This document shows, piece by piece, positions 42,557-50,520 of a DNA stretch of 64,000 nucleotides (positions within the stretch are counted from its first letter, which is position 1; every line of letters starts with the position of its first letter). A program made the position numbers and the translations under genes. The stretch is taken from NCBI GenBank assembly GCA_934631985.1, contig CAKTYE010000001.1, forward strand, positions 1-64,000. Reading direction: 5' to 3'. The DNA comes from an uncultured Clostridia bacterium (GTDB lineage: Bacteria; Bacillota; Clostridia; Christensenellales; Aristaeellaceae). The notes beneath the pieces were generated by a model that saw only the letters and a program-made list of their open reading frames with translations, did not search any database and had not been told where the DNA came from.

Positions 42557-43990
42557 TTACCTAATCCCCAACTCTTCCATCCTCTCCACCCGTGCATTTT
42601 CATCATCCAGCACCAAAACCTTCACGCCCCAGCCGATATGCGTCCAGACCCAGTAGGCATTCAGGTTATATTCCTCATCGGTACGGTAGTCCATGCGCAC
42701 ACAGCCTGCGGAGGCCTTCTGGCCCAGGGTGGCTAGCTGCGGAGCAAAGCCGCCGTCCTTGGGCGGAACATAGCCCACCTGATGCAGCAGATTGCCGCCG
42801 TCAATGCGGATAGGATAATCATAATACGCGCCGTGGCTTTCGAAGGTGATCATGCGGTCCGTGGTAAGAAAAGCCCCCGCCCGTGTCTCCCGGGAGAGAT
42901 TGCTGCGTTCCATCAGGCCGGTGCTGATGCGCATTTTGCCCAGCAGCCGCCCGTATTCATACACGCGCAGCTCCTGATTGGGCTTGTCTACCACAATGCC
43001 GTAATGCTCGAAGGGGCGGACGACCTTCAGTACATTTGTAGGAACGTAGCCCTCGATCCATGCGCCGTCCTCATGCCGCCACACGCCCACTCGGGTGAAC
43101 TTCTTCCCAACATCAAATACCTGCAAGCCCTGCGACTGCCCGTGTACCCGCCCCAGCACCGTGCTGCGCTCGGATGGTTCCGCGTAAATTTTCTGATGCG
43201 CGGTTGCGTCGATGTCCACCACGGTCAGCGGCTCACAGAACTTTTCCAGCAGCTCGTCCGGGTCATCCGTTGCGGGAAGCAGTGTACTATTCACCCGCAA
43301 CGCTTCCTCGGGCGGTGCGCCTGCTTCCACATGCAGGGTGAAGGTAATGGCCTGCTCCGGCTGCGCTTTCAGATATACCCTGCACCAGTAGTCTCCGGGC
43401 TGGATGCGCTTTTTTCCCACCGTGCCGTCCCAGGTGAATGTGAACATGCTCTTGCCTGAAAAGCTGCGGGTCAGCTTCGCCGCAGGCAGCGTCATGGCTT
43501 CGTCTGCAAAAAGCTCCAGTACGGCGGGGCCGCCGCCTGTTGCGCCGCAGTCCACCTTCCAGCGCTCCTTCTGCTCCAGATAGTAGGTGTCGCTGCGCGG
43601 CAGGGCATATTCCAGCTTATCGGCAGGCGTACCCATTTTGACTGTGGTCTGCGTGGTATAGCTTTTGCCCGCAGCTGTGGTCAACTTTGCTGTGAAAGTG
43701 CAGTTTCCCGCCTTCAGCGGCATGCCCTCATAGGACGTTGCGTCATAGGAAACGGTCACGCTGCCTGCACGGACGGGTAATTCCCGCAGCAGGGGCTTAT
43801 GCTCCCCATAGCTGTCCCGCACCGTAATGGTCAGCTTTCCCGCCGCAGGAAGCGTCAGGGTCAGCTTGGAGGACTGAAAGGGATGTAGCTTAGCAGGTGC
43901 GGTCAGCGTCATTTCTTCAGCCCCGGCCCAGGCACACCACAGCACCAGCAGCAGGGTCAGCAGCCCCGCAATCCAGCCCCTCTTTTGCAT
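42557..43990 (-). CDS. L,D-transpeptidase (YkuD) with SH3 domain
   Basis: A 477-residue secreted protein: signal peptide (IAGLLTLLLVLWCAWAGAEE), then a region of beta-sandwich domains (about 25-240), an SH3-like segment (HQKIYAEPSERSTVLGRVHG, about 270-340), and a C-terminal YkuD catalytic domain (YGIVVDKPNQELRVYEYG; then ASAGCVRMDYR with the catalytic cysteine). YkuD enzymes make 3-3 crosslinks in peptidoglycan or attach proteins to it. GGGAGG precedes the ATG at 43990. Confidence 0.9.
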   Translation of the reverse strand: MQKRGWIAGLLTLLLVLWCAWAGAEEMTLTAPAKLHPFQSSKLTLTLPAAGKLTITVRDSYGEHKPLLRELPVRAGSVTVSYDATSYEGMPLKAGNCTFTAKLTTAAGKSYTTQTTVKMGTPADKLEYALPRSDTYYLEQKERWKVDCGATGGGPAVLELFADEAMTLPAAKLTRSFSGKSMFTFTWDGTVGKKRIQPGDYWCRVYLKAQPEQAITFTLHVEAGAPPEEALRVNSTLLPATDDPDELLEKFCEPLTVVDIDATAHQKIYAEPSERSTVLGRVHGQSQGLQVFDVGKKFTRVGVWRHEDGAWIEGYVPTNVLKVVRPFEHYGIVVDKPNQELRVYEYGRLLGKMRISTGLMERSNLSRETRAGAFLTTDRMITFESHGAYYDYPIRIDGGNLLHQVGYVPPKDGGFAPQLATLGQKASAGCVRMDYRTDEEYNLNAYWVWTHIGWGVKVLVLDDENARVERMEELGIR

Positions 43991-44111
43991 GTTCGTTTCC
44001 TCCCACATGTCTCTTTTGCTATTAGACGCTTAAACGGCGGCTTTTGTTCGCTGTGTCCCCAAAAAAGAAGACGCACCCGGTATGGATGCGCCCCCTGTAG
44101 GTTCGAAAGGC

Positions 44112-45212
44112 TTACTTCAGGCTGTTCAGAGCGTCCACCACGGCCTGGGAGGTGATGGTCGCGCTGCTGAGCGCGTCCACGTCCGTACCCATTTCCAGCG
44201 GCAGGCTCTTGCCGATGAACTGCTTCAGGAAATCCTCGTCCTCGGAGCAGCGCTGACCGAAGCCGGGGGTCTGGGTAGAGGTATCGACTTCCAGCGCGGT
44301 GATGACGCCGTTTTCAAGCGTTACCTTTACCGTCACTTCGCCGCCGCAAAAGCCCTCGGCTGTTGCGGTCTTTTCTTCCGTGGCAGGCGCGGCAGCAGGC
44401 TCCGTATCCGCAGCAGGCTGGTTTGCCGCTTCAAGCTGCTTGTTCAGTTCCTCGATACTGGCGTTCAGCTCGGTGATTTTCGCTTCCAAGGCTTCCTTTT
44501 CGGTGGTCACAGTATCCAGCTTGGTCTGCAGCTCGGTGACCTGAGCCTTCAGCGTCTCGTTTTCTGTGGTCAGTGTGGCCTGCGCATCGGTGTGCGTGCT
44601 CGTCTGCGTTGTCATTTCCGCGTTCAGCGTATCGATCTGTTGGGCCAGCGCGGTCTTTTCCTCATTCAAGGTCGCCAGCTGCGTGGTCAGCTCGGTCTTT
44701 TCGCCCTCCAGTGCTGTCACCTTGTCAGACAGCTCCAGCACCTTCGCTTCGGCAGCTTCCTGATCAGCCTTCGCCTGCGCCAGACTGGTTTCCAGTGCGG
44801 CCTTTTCCTCGGTCAGCGCAGCAATGGAGGTGTTCGCAGCCTCCAGCTCCTGCGCAGCGGCGTCCTTCGCTGTGTTCGCGTCTGCGATGCTCTGCGCTGC
44901 CGCTTCGTTGTTCTTGGTCAGCTCATTGACCTGATCTTCCAGCTCCGCCTTGCGGGTGGTCGCTTCGTCCAGGCTGACCTGGGCTTCCTTCAGGGCGGTC
45001 TCGGTCTCGGTCAGCTTGCCTTGCAATTCCGTCTTTTCTGCGTCCGTTGCCTTCCAGGCGTCCTGACTGGCTGCCAGCTCGGTGGTCAGCTGATCCACCT
45101 GACCGGAAAGGTTGTTGCGCTGCACCGCCATGACAACGACAAGCACTGCCGCCAGCACGAAAACAATGCAGAGGATGATGAGCGATGTGTTCTTTTTCCT
45201 AGCTTCCGACAT
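44112..45212 (-). CDS. Membrane-anchored coiled-coil protein with C-terminal FMN-binding domain
   Basis: A 366-residue protein. One transmembrane helix (LIILCIVFVLAAVLVVVMAV, about residues 11-30) is followed by about 240 residues of heptad-rich coiled coil, then a Pro/Ala/Glu linker (about 270-287), and a C-terminal FMN-bind domain of about 75 residues. The domain contains TVKVTLENGVITALEVD, TPGFGQRCSEDEDF and DALSSATITSQAV. The last resembles the S-G-A-T-x-[ST] motif where ApbE attaches FMN to a threonine in RnfG/NqrC. No ApbE gene is in the window. A stalked extracellular flavin carrier is inferred. Alternative: a structural coiled coil with a non-flavinylated domain. Confidence 0.85.
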   Translation of the reverse strand: MSEARKKNTSLIILCIVFVLAAVLVVVMAVQRNNLSGQVDQLTTELAASQDAWKATDAEKTELQGKLTETETALKEAQVSLDEATTRKAELEDQVNELTKNNEAAAQSIADANTAKDAAAQELEAANTSIAALTEEKAALETSLAQAKADQEAAEAKVLELSDKVTALEGEKTELTTQLATLNEEKTALAQQIDTLNAEMTTQTSTHTDAQATLTTENETLKAQVTELQTKLDTVTTEKEALEAKITELNASIEELNKQLEAANQPAADTEPAAAPATEEKTATAEGFCGGEVTVKVTLENGVITALEVDTSTQTPGFGQRCSEDEDFLKQFIGKSLPLEMGTDVDALSSATITSQAVVDALNSLK

Positions 45213-45276
45213 GGGTACGTCCCTCCTTGTGCCGATTTGGTTTTATTGCAAGCGCTTCTCCTGCGCTTGGGTACCT

Positions 45277-45744
45277 TTATTTTGCCGATGGCATCGCTTC
45301 CAGCTCCATCCGCAGCGATGCAATCTCCGCTTCCAGCGCGGCCTGGGCTGCCTGTGCTTCCCGCAGCGCTTCCTCCGTCTGGGACAATTCGGCCTGCGCC
45401 GTTTCCAATTCCGTATTCAGTGCGTCACGCTGCTCGCGCAGCTCCTTGCGCTGGGTCTTCAAGTCTGCGACCTGGGCGGTCATCGCATCAGTCTGCGGCT
45501 GAAGCGCTTCCAGCTCCGCCTGTGCCTGCGGAAGCGCTGCCGCAACCTGATCGTATTCATACTGCTGCTTTTTCTCCCGCTGTCTGCTGGTATCCAGGCT
45601 GACGGCAATGTCCTCGGTCTGAAAGCGCAGCGCCTCTACGGTCCATACATGCCAGGCCATAAAGCCGCAGAAGGCCAGCATTCCTCCAATAAACACCCAG
45701 CAAAGGAGCCTTTCCAGCCTTGACGAACGCCCGGAATGCTGCAA
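45277..45744 (-). CDS. Membrane-anchored coiled-coil protein
   Basis: A 155-residue protein with one N-terminal hydrophobic helix (LLCWVFIGGMLAFCGFMAW) and about 100 residues of Glu/Gln/Ala/Leu-rich coiled coil. It resembles a short version of the neighbouring FMN-protein stalk without the flavin domain. No ATG fits: a TTG at 45744 with GAGG 10 nt upstream is the best start, and the frame continues upstream through the promoter. It is encoded 64 bp before the FMN-protein gene, in the same direction. Confidence 0.6.
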   Translation of the reverse strand: MQHSGRSSRLERLLCWVFIGGMLAFCGFMAWHVWTVEALRFQTEDIAVSLDTSRQREKKQQYEYDQVAAALPQAQAELEALQPQTDAMTAQVADLKTQRKELREQRDALNTELETAQAELSQTEEALREAQAAQAALEAEIASLRMELEAMPSAK

Positions 45745-45774
45745 CCTGACTGCACCTCTTTCCTCTTTTGAATC

Positions 45775-45780
45775 ATTGTA
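45775..45780 (-). promoter_or_regulatory. Extended -10 promoter for the coiled-coil genes
   Basis: On the minus strand TACAAT is preceded by TGG (extended -10), 31 bp before the TTG start. The -35 region is weak. Confidence 0.45.
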
Positions 45781-45985
45781 CCATACAAAATGGGAAAAGA
45801 AAAGGGATTTTCCAGCATCTGCAAGGAAAAACACCGTCGCCGTGTTCCAAGCTATGCGCCTGCGCCGCAATTCATGTCCACGGGTGCATGGAAGTTCTTT
45901 CCCCGCAGCAGGAAAACGGCGCTGCGAGTCGAATAAAGGGGAAGGAAATCCTATGTGTACGCTGTTATTTGAAAGGAGCTATCCT

Positions 45986-46798
45986 GTGTCTGATCAAAAG
46001 AACCCGATGATGAAGCGGAACCTGCTGATCCTTGGCGTGACCCTGCTGGTCATTGTCCTTGTCGCCGTGCTGGCAGCCGTACTGCCCCAGCAGCGCAAGG
46101 TTTCCGCCGACGCCCCTGTTCTTTCCCCTGATGCGGTTGAGACGGAGGCTGCAACCACTGCTGCGGTCTCTCCCGAAGCGGTTGTGAGTGAGGCCCCCAC
46201 GGCAGAAGCGACCGTTGAAGCCACGGCTGTACCCGAAGCTACGGACACCGCTGAGCCGGAGGAGACAGTCTCTCCTTCCGCGTCCCCCGAGGCTGAGACC
46301 GCTGCGACTGAAACGCCCGTCACCGAGGCGGATGTGCAGGCCATGGATGCCGCGCAGGGTGGCGTTCCTGTGGATACCGCAACGCCTACCGATATGGCGA
46401 CGGACACGGACATGGCTACAAACACGGATCTGGCAACCGGTACAGATCTGGCAACGACTACCGACCTCGACGAGGAGGAAGTGGAAGCCTATCTGCTGGT
46501 CGCTGTGGGCGAGATCATTTATCAGCCTATTCCGCTGACCGGCGAGAAGGATTATACTCTGACCAACAAGCTCACCGGCGCAGAGAACCGCATTCATGTG
46601 ACCCATGACAGCATCGTCATGTCTGAATCCAACTGCGATGGCCAGGACTGCCTGGATCAGGGCGAGGTGACGCTGAGCAACCGCAGCGAGCGTCTGCTGG
46701 GCAACATGATCATTTGCCTGCCCCATAACATTACGCTGGAGTTGCTGACCCCCGCCGAGGCGGAAGCGGTCATCGAGCAGTACAGCGCCGCGCAGTAA
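45986..46798 (+). CDS. NusG domain II protein, EetA-like
   Basis: A 270-residue protein with one N-terminal helix (LLILGVTLLVIVLVAVLAAVL), a Thr/Ala/Pro/Glu-rich linker ending in five T-D-[ML]-A-T repeats (about residues 134-160), and a C-terminal NusG-II domain (about 170-258). That domain has the cysteine pair motif ESNCDGQDCLDQGE and a terminal ICLPHN, as in extracytoplasmic NusG-II proteins such as EetA. GTG at 45986 is chosen because AAAGGAG lies 7 nt upstream; ATG at 45953 is a weaker option. The partner Gx transporter gene starts 15 bp further on. Confidence 0.82.
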   Translation: MSDQKNPMMKRNLLILGVTLLVIVLVAVLAAVLPQQRKVSADAPVLSPDAVETEAATTAAVSPEAVVSEAPTAEATVEATAVPEATDTAEPEETVSPSASPEAETAATETPVTEADVQAMDAAQGGVPVDTATPTDMATDTDMATNTDLATGTDLATTTDLDEEEVEAYLLVAVGEIIYQPIPLTGEKDYTLTNKLTGAENRIHVTHDSIVMSESNCDGQDCLDQGEVTLSNRSERLLGNMIICLPHNITLELLTPAEAEAVIEQYSAAQ

Positions 46799-46813
46799 GG
46801 ACGGAGGAACGTC

Positions 46814-47326
46814 ATGGCAAAGAATGCCCGCAAGCAGACGGAGCGCATTGCGCTGTGCGGTCTGCTGGTCAGCCTGATGCTGGTGCTTGGCTATGTGGAA
46901 AGCCTGATCCCGGTTGCCGTGGGCATTCCGGGCATCAAGCTGGGACTGAGCAACGGTGTGCTGCTTTTCGCGATCTATTTGCTGGACATTCCCACGGCCT
47001 TTGTGCTGATGGCGCTGAAGGTGGTGCTGTCCGGGCTGCTGTTTGGCGGCGTAAGCGCCATGATGTACGCCTTTGCAGGCGGTCTGGTCAGCATGATCTG
47101 TATGTCGCTGCTCAGCCGCATGAAGGGCGTGCATCCCATCACGGTCAGCATGGTAGGCGGTGTAGCGCACAACGTAGGTCAGGTCGGGCTGGCAATGATT
47201 ATGCTGAACACGCCCCGGCTGATGTATTATATGGTGATCCTGATGCTGGTAGGTCTGGCGACCGGCGCGGTCACGGGCGTTGCGGCCTCCAGCGTGCTGA
47301 AGCACTTGAAGAAGCTCAAAAAATAA
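46814..47326 (+). CDS. Gx transporter family membrane protein, EetB-like
   Basis: A 170-residue polytopic protein with about five helices. Family landmarks are LVLGYVESLIPVAVGIPGIKLGLSNGVLLFAIY at the N-terminus, GLLFGGVSAMMYAFAGGLVSM in the middle, and GGVAHNVGQVGLAMIML. It was formerly annotated as heptaprenyl diphosphate synthase component I. Its regular partner is a NusG-II protein, as here. In Listeria the pair (EetA/EetB) supports flavin-dependent extracellular electron transfer. Transport substrate unknown. Confidence 0.88.
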   Translation: MAKNARKQTERIALCGLLVSLMLVLGYVESLIPVAVGIPGIKLGLSNGVLLFAIYLLDIPTAFVLMALKVVLSGLLFGGVSAMMYAFAGGLVSMICMSLLSRMKGVHPITVSMVGGVAHNVGQVGLAMIMLNTPRLMYYMVILMLVGLATGAVTGVAASSVLKHLKKLKK

Positions 47327-47339
47327 GGAATCGCATTGC

Positions 47340-47369
47340 AAAAAGCGAGGGGCAAATCCCTCGCTTTTT
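47340..47369 (+). terminator. Terminator of the NusG-II/Gx operon
   Basis: AAAAAGCGAGGG and CCCTCGCTTTTT form a perfect 12-bp stem around a six-base loop; the T run is part of the stem. It could also act on the minus strand. Confidence 0.85.
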
Positions 47370-47460
47370 ATCATCATCGGCGTGATGCTGTTTTTCAATT
47401 TTTTACATTGACATGCCATGCCTGCGGGTGTATCATAACGGGGCAGAGGGTTTTTAGTGG

Positions 47461-47598
47461 TTAGCCCTTGTGAGCTTCACCGTCCTCGATGCTGTCATCA
47501 TCGTGGGCGGTTACTTCTTTTTCCAGGGCTTTGAACGTGTGCAGCAGCGTTCCCGCTGCAAACATCACGCCCAGCGCAAGTAAAAGAATCTCCGGCAT
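47461..47598 (-). CDS. Small 45-residue membrane protein
   Basis: A short protein with one hydrophobic helix (ILLLALGVMFAAGTLLHTF) and an acidic tail rich in Asp/Glu/His. The ribosome-binding site is near perfect (GGAAGGAGGTGA, 5 nt before ATG), which is the main evidence for translation. A longer frame from 47829 adds 77 uncharacteristic residues and ignores that site. The function is unknown. It faces the Gx operon tail to tail. Confidence 0.65.
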   Translation of the reverse strand: MPEILLLALGVMFAAGTLLHTFKALEKEVTAHDDDSIEDGEAHKG

Positions 47599-48005
47599 GG
47601 GCCTCACCTCCTTCCCGCGTCTGTCCGACGCTGGCTGCTTGGTGTCGCCCTCTGCCCCGGCATGCTGTGCACATGCAGGAAGTATTACATCATGTTTTGT
47701 GTTGGCCGTTAAGCGCAAAATGTTAAAAAGCGGGGGAGATCCTGTAGGCGTGTCAAACATACGGTCATTGGAAGCACACTGGTACACTGCCAACTGCTTC
47801 TGACCGTCCTCTAAAGCGTATAGGCGCATGCGCTTGTAAAATCGCAGCTCATCAATTCAGTGCTGGCGTTCCACCTTTCTTACCACGTCTGGATTCTCTT
47901 TCCTTTGTCTCCGTGTTTCCTATATAAATTGTAGCTTAATAAAATAATGCGTTATTTCCAGCGCCAGAAAAGGCGCATTCGTATTAGAAAAATTTGCAAA
48001 GCCGG

Positions 48006-48035
48006 TTGACAACCAGCTGCCCATGCGTTTATCAT
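48006..48035 (+). promoter_or_regulatory. Promoter for a secreted protein gene
   Basis: A perfect TTGACA (48006-48011), an 18-bp spacer and TATCAT (48030-48035), about 40 bp before the ATG at 48074. Confidence 0.65.
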
Positions 48036-48073
48036 AATAGAAAAACTTCCATCACAGAAAGGAGCGATACGCA

Positions 48074-48613
48074 ATGAAAAGAACCATGCGAACAGTCATG
48101 CTGGCACTGATTCTGGGGTTGCTGGCAGTGAGCGCTGCATTTGCCGAGGACACAGCGGCACCTTTGGACTTCACGACCTATACGGATGCAAACGGCACGG
48201 TATATGACCATTTTGTGGTGATACGCCTGAACTGCGGAGAAGACCGTCAGGTACAGTCTGTGACGGGCTATTACGAGCGCACGATTCAGGGGGAGGAATG
48301 CGAGGAGCCGGAGGCAGCGCCAGACTCCTACCAAACCTATCCCTTGGCGCAGGACTTTACCGCAAGCATGATCGCGGATGTGTATGATGAGGACGCGGGC
48401 TATGTTACGGTGACCGACCTGTATCAGTGGTATATTGACGCATATCTCAATCGGGATAATTACGACGGGCATGCGCTGGTGTTTAGCTGTGACCTGACGG
48501 ATGAAGAAATGGAAACCTTTTCTCCGGATTTCTGGGCGGTGACCACCTGCATCAGACTGAACGCACAGGGCGAGGTGCTGTTCATGCGTTATGTGCATGT
48601 GCCGTGGGAGTAA
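48074..48613 (+). CDS. Secreted protein of unknown function
   Basis: A 179-residue protein with a signal peptide (RTVMLALILGLLAVSAAFAED). The mature part is acidic and predicted to be mixed alpha/beta, with no motif recognised. AAAGGAG precedes the ATG by 8 nt. It is a single-gene unit with its own promoter and terminator. Confidence 0.7.
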   Translation: MKRTMRTVMLALILGLLAVSAAFAEDTAAPLDFTTYTDANGTVYDHFVVIRLNCGEDRQVQSVTGYYERTIQGEECEEPEAAPDSYQTYPLAQDFTASMIADVYDEDAGYVTVTDLYQWYIDAYLNRDNYDGHALVFSCDLTDEEMETFSPDFWAVTTCIRLNAQGEVLFMRYVHVPWE

Positions 48614-48617
48614 AGCA

Positions 48618-48645
48618 AGCGCACAGGAGCAATGTCCTGTGCGCT
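48618..48645. terminator. Terminator between convergent genes
   Basis: AGCGCACAGGA (48618-48628) and TCCTGTGCGCT (48635-48645) form a perfect stem around GCAATG. It sits between the secreted protein gene and the ABC-F gene; flanking T/A runs are short. Confidence 0.7.
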
Positions 48646-48659
48646 TACTTTATATAGGC

Positions 48660-50288
48660 CTACAGTTTTCTGTATTCAGCCAGACAGGCAGCATATTCCG
48701 CTTCCAGGGCTTCTTTTTCCTTTGTGGGCGCGATGGAGATGCGCCCGATCAGCTCCGTCATGCGCATTTGCAGGGCGCTGCGGCGCAGGGCTGTTTCCTC
48801 GGGATGGGCGGCCTGTTGCTGCGCTTCCTCCCATTGAGTCAGCGTCCCGGGAAACTCCGTGACCTTGCCTGCGTCCATCAGCCAAAGCTGTGTGGCAACA
48901 TGGCGGACGAACGCCGCATCGTGGCTTACCAGCAGCACCGTGCCGGGATATTCCCGCAGCACCGTTTCCAACGCTTGCAGGGAGGGCAGGTCCAGGTAGT
49001 TGGTCGGCTCGTCCAGCACCAGCACATTGCAGTCGGACAGGATGAGCTGACACAGGCACAGCTTGAGCTTTTCGCCGCCGGAAAGCCGCTGTGCAGGCTG
49101 TTCCCAGGTCTCGCGGGGCAGCAGCATGCGCGTCAGCACCGTGCGCAGCACATCCTCCCGCTGCACACAGTGCCGCCGGGCATTCGCAAGAACGGTTGCA
49201 CTGCCGTCCAGGCAGGATAGGTCCTGCTGCAAAAAGCCGATGCGGGCCTGCGGGGAGCGTACAACCCCCGGTGCGTCGGCGGCAAGCTGCGTCAGCAGCG
49301 TTGTTTTGCCGCAACCGTTTGCGCCCAGCAGGGCGGTCTTTTCACCATTCAGCAGCGTGGCGCGAACGTCCTGCAAAACGGTCCTGCCGCCGGGATAGGC
49401 ATAGCGCACGTCGCGCAGCTGCACCACGCTGCGGGCGCGGGGCGGATCCGTCAGGGAAAAGTCCAACTGCATGGCGGGCAGCGCTTGAACGCGCTCCACA
49501 ACCTCCAGCTTTTCCAGCCGGGTCTCCACGGATTTGCGACGCTGATCCAGCCGCTTTCGCGCACCCTGACCGCCCATCTTGTGCAGCCGCGCCTCGCTGT
49601 TGCCCATGCGCTTGGGTGTGGTGCGGACGCTCTCGCTGTCCTGCTGCAGGGAGCGTACGCTTTCCGTCAGACGGCGCTTTTCGGCAAGGTAAGCCTCCCG
49701 GGCATGACGCTGGGCCGTTTCCTCTCGGGTACGGGCGGCTTCAAAGGCAGTGTAATTGCCGTTATAGACCTGCACAGTCCCTTTGGAGAGATACCAGATA
49801 TGATTGCAGACCTGATCCAGCAGGGCGCGGTCATGGCTGATGAGCAGAAACGTTTCCTGCTGGGCCAGCTTTTCGGCGAACAGGGCCTGCCCTGCGGCGT
49901 CTAGATTAGCGGTAGGTTCATCCAGCATCAGCAGCGGCCCGCCGAAGCGCACACGGCTCAGCCGCAGCCGCGCCAGCTCGCCGCCGGAGCAGCCCTCCTC
50001 TGCACGCAGCCGACGCACACCGAAGCGACTGGAGACTGCATCATCCACGCGGCCTTCGCCAAGGCCAAACTGCGGCGCATAATCCGGGACGCAGTGCCGC
50101 TGCACCGCCCCGCTGTCCGGGGCGCGAACGCCCGCCAACAGCTGCATCAGCGTGGATTTTCCGCAGCCGTTTGCACCCACCAGCCCAATGCGGTCGCCTG
50201 CCGCAATGGTCAAACGTGCAAGGGTAAACAGTGTCCGATCTCCAAAGGCAACGGATACATGCTGTGCTTCCAACAGCAATTCATTCAT
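48660..50288 (-). CDS. ABC-F family ATPase (ribosome protection type)
   Basis: A 542-residue cytoplasmic protein with two ABC domains and no membrane segments. Domain 1: GANGCGKST, CSGGELARLRL, LLMLDEPTANLD. An inter-domain linker follows (about 190-290), rich in Arg/Glu, the part that reaches the ribosome in ABC-F proteins. Domain 2: GANGCGKTT, LSGGEKLKLCL, LVLDEPTNYLD. The size and linker place it near the antibiotic-resistance ABC-F groups (Lsa/Vga/Msr/Opt-like) rather than EttA. The drug spectrum cannot be read from sequence. Its leader contains a short ORF and terminator, a common control for such genes. Confidence 0.88.
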   Translation of the reverse strand: MNELLLEAQHVSVAFGDRTLFTLARLTIAAGDRIGLVGANGCGKSTLMQLLAGVRAPDSGAVQRHCVPDYAPQFGLGEGRVDDAVSSRFGVRRLRAEEGCSGGELARLRLSRVRFGGPLLMLDEPTANLDAAGQALFAEKLAQQETFLLISHDRALLDQVCNHIWYLSKGTVQVYNGNYTAFEAARTREETAQRHAREAYLAEKRRLTESVRSLQQDSESVRTTPKRMGNSEARLHKMGGQGARKRLDQRRKSVETRLEKLEVVERVQALPAMQLDFSLTDPPRARSVVQLRDVRYAYPGGRTVLQDVRATLLNGEKTALLGANGCGKTTLLTQLAADAPGVVRSPQARIGFLQQDLSCLDGSATVLANARRHCVQREDVLRTVLTRMLLPRETWEQPAQRLSGGEKLKLCLCQLILSDCNVLVLDEPTNYLDLPSLQALETVLREYPGTVLLVSHDAAFVRHVATQLWLMDAGKVTEFPGTLTQWEEAQQQAAHPEETALRRSALQMRMTELIGRISIAPTKEKEALEAEYAACLAEYRKL

Positions 50289-50332
50289 TTTTCAGACTCC
50301 TTCCGGGCGCGGGGAGACGGAAAAAGGCATAC

Positions 50333-50372
50333 AAAAAAGCAAGGCTCTCGCAGACCCTCCGCAAGTCCTCGC
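50333..50372 (-). terminator. Leader terminator (attenuator) of the ABC-F gene
   Basis: On the minus strand GCGAGGACTTGC pairs with GCGAGAGCCTTGC around GGAGGGTCT, with a small internal loop and two G-T pairs. Six Ts follow. It lies between the promoter and the start codon, so readthrough must be regulated or partial. The competing AGACGG-TAAAGG-CCGTCT hairpin lies just upstream (minus strand). Confidence 0.7.
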
Positions 50373-50435
50373 GCCAAAGCAACGGAAAACAGACGGCCTT
50401 TACCGTCTCGAGCTTCCGCAGTTCAACGCAGCGAC

Positions 50436-50450
50436 TTACAGCATAAGCAT
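50436..50450 (-). CDS. Four-codon leader ORF upstream of the ABC-F gene
   Basis: ATG CTT ATG CTG TAA (Met-Leu-Met-Leu) is preceded by AAGG about 10 nt upstream and followed by the attenuator hairpins. Very short leader ORFs of this kind let a ribosome stalled by an antibiotic change leader folding. Translation is inferred. Confidence 0.45.
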   Translation of the reverse strand: MLML

Positions 50451-50487
50451 CAGCGAGTTACCTTGCCCTTTCTTCTTTGATGAGGGT

Positions 50488-50516
50488 ATCATAACGAAAA
50501 TTTTACGGGATGTCAA
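50488..50516 (-). promoter_or_regulatory. Promoter of the ABC-F gene
   Basis: On the minus strand a perfect TTGACA, a 17-bp spacer and TATGAT, giving a leader of roughly 190 nt. Confidence 0.8.
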
Positions 50517-50520
50517 GCGC

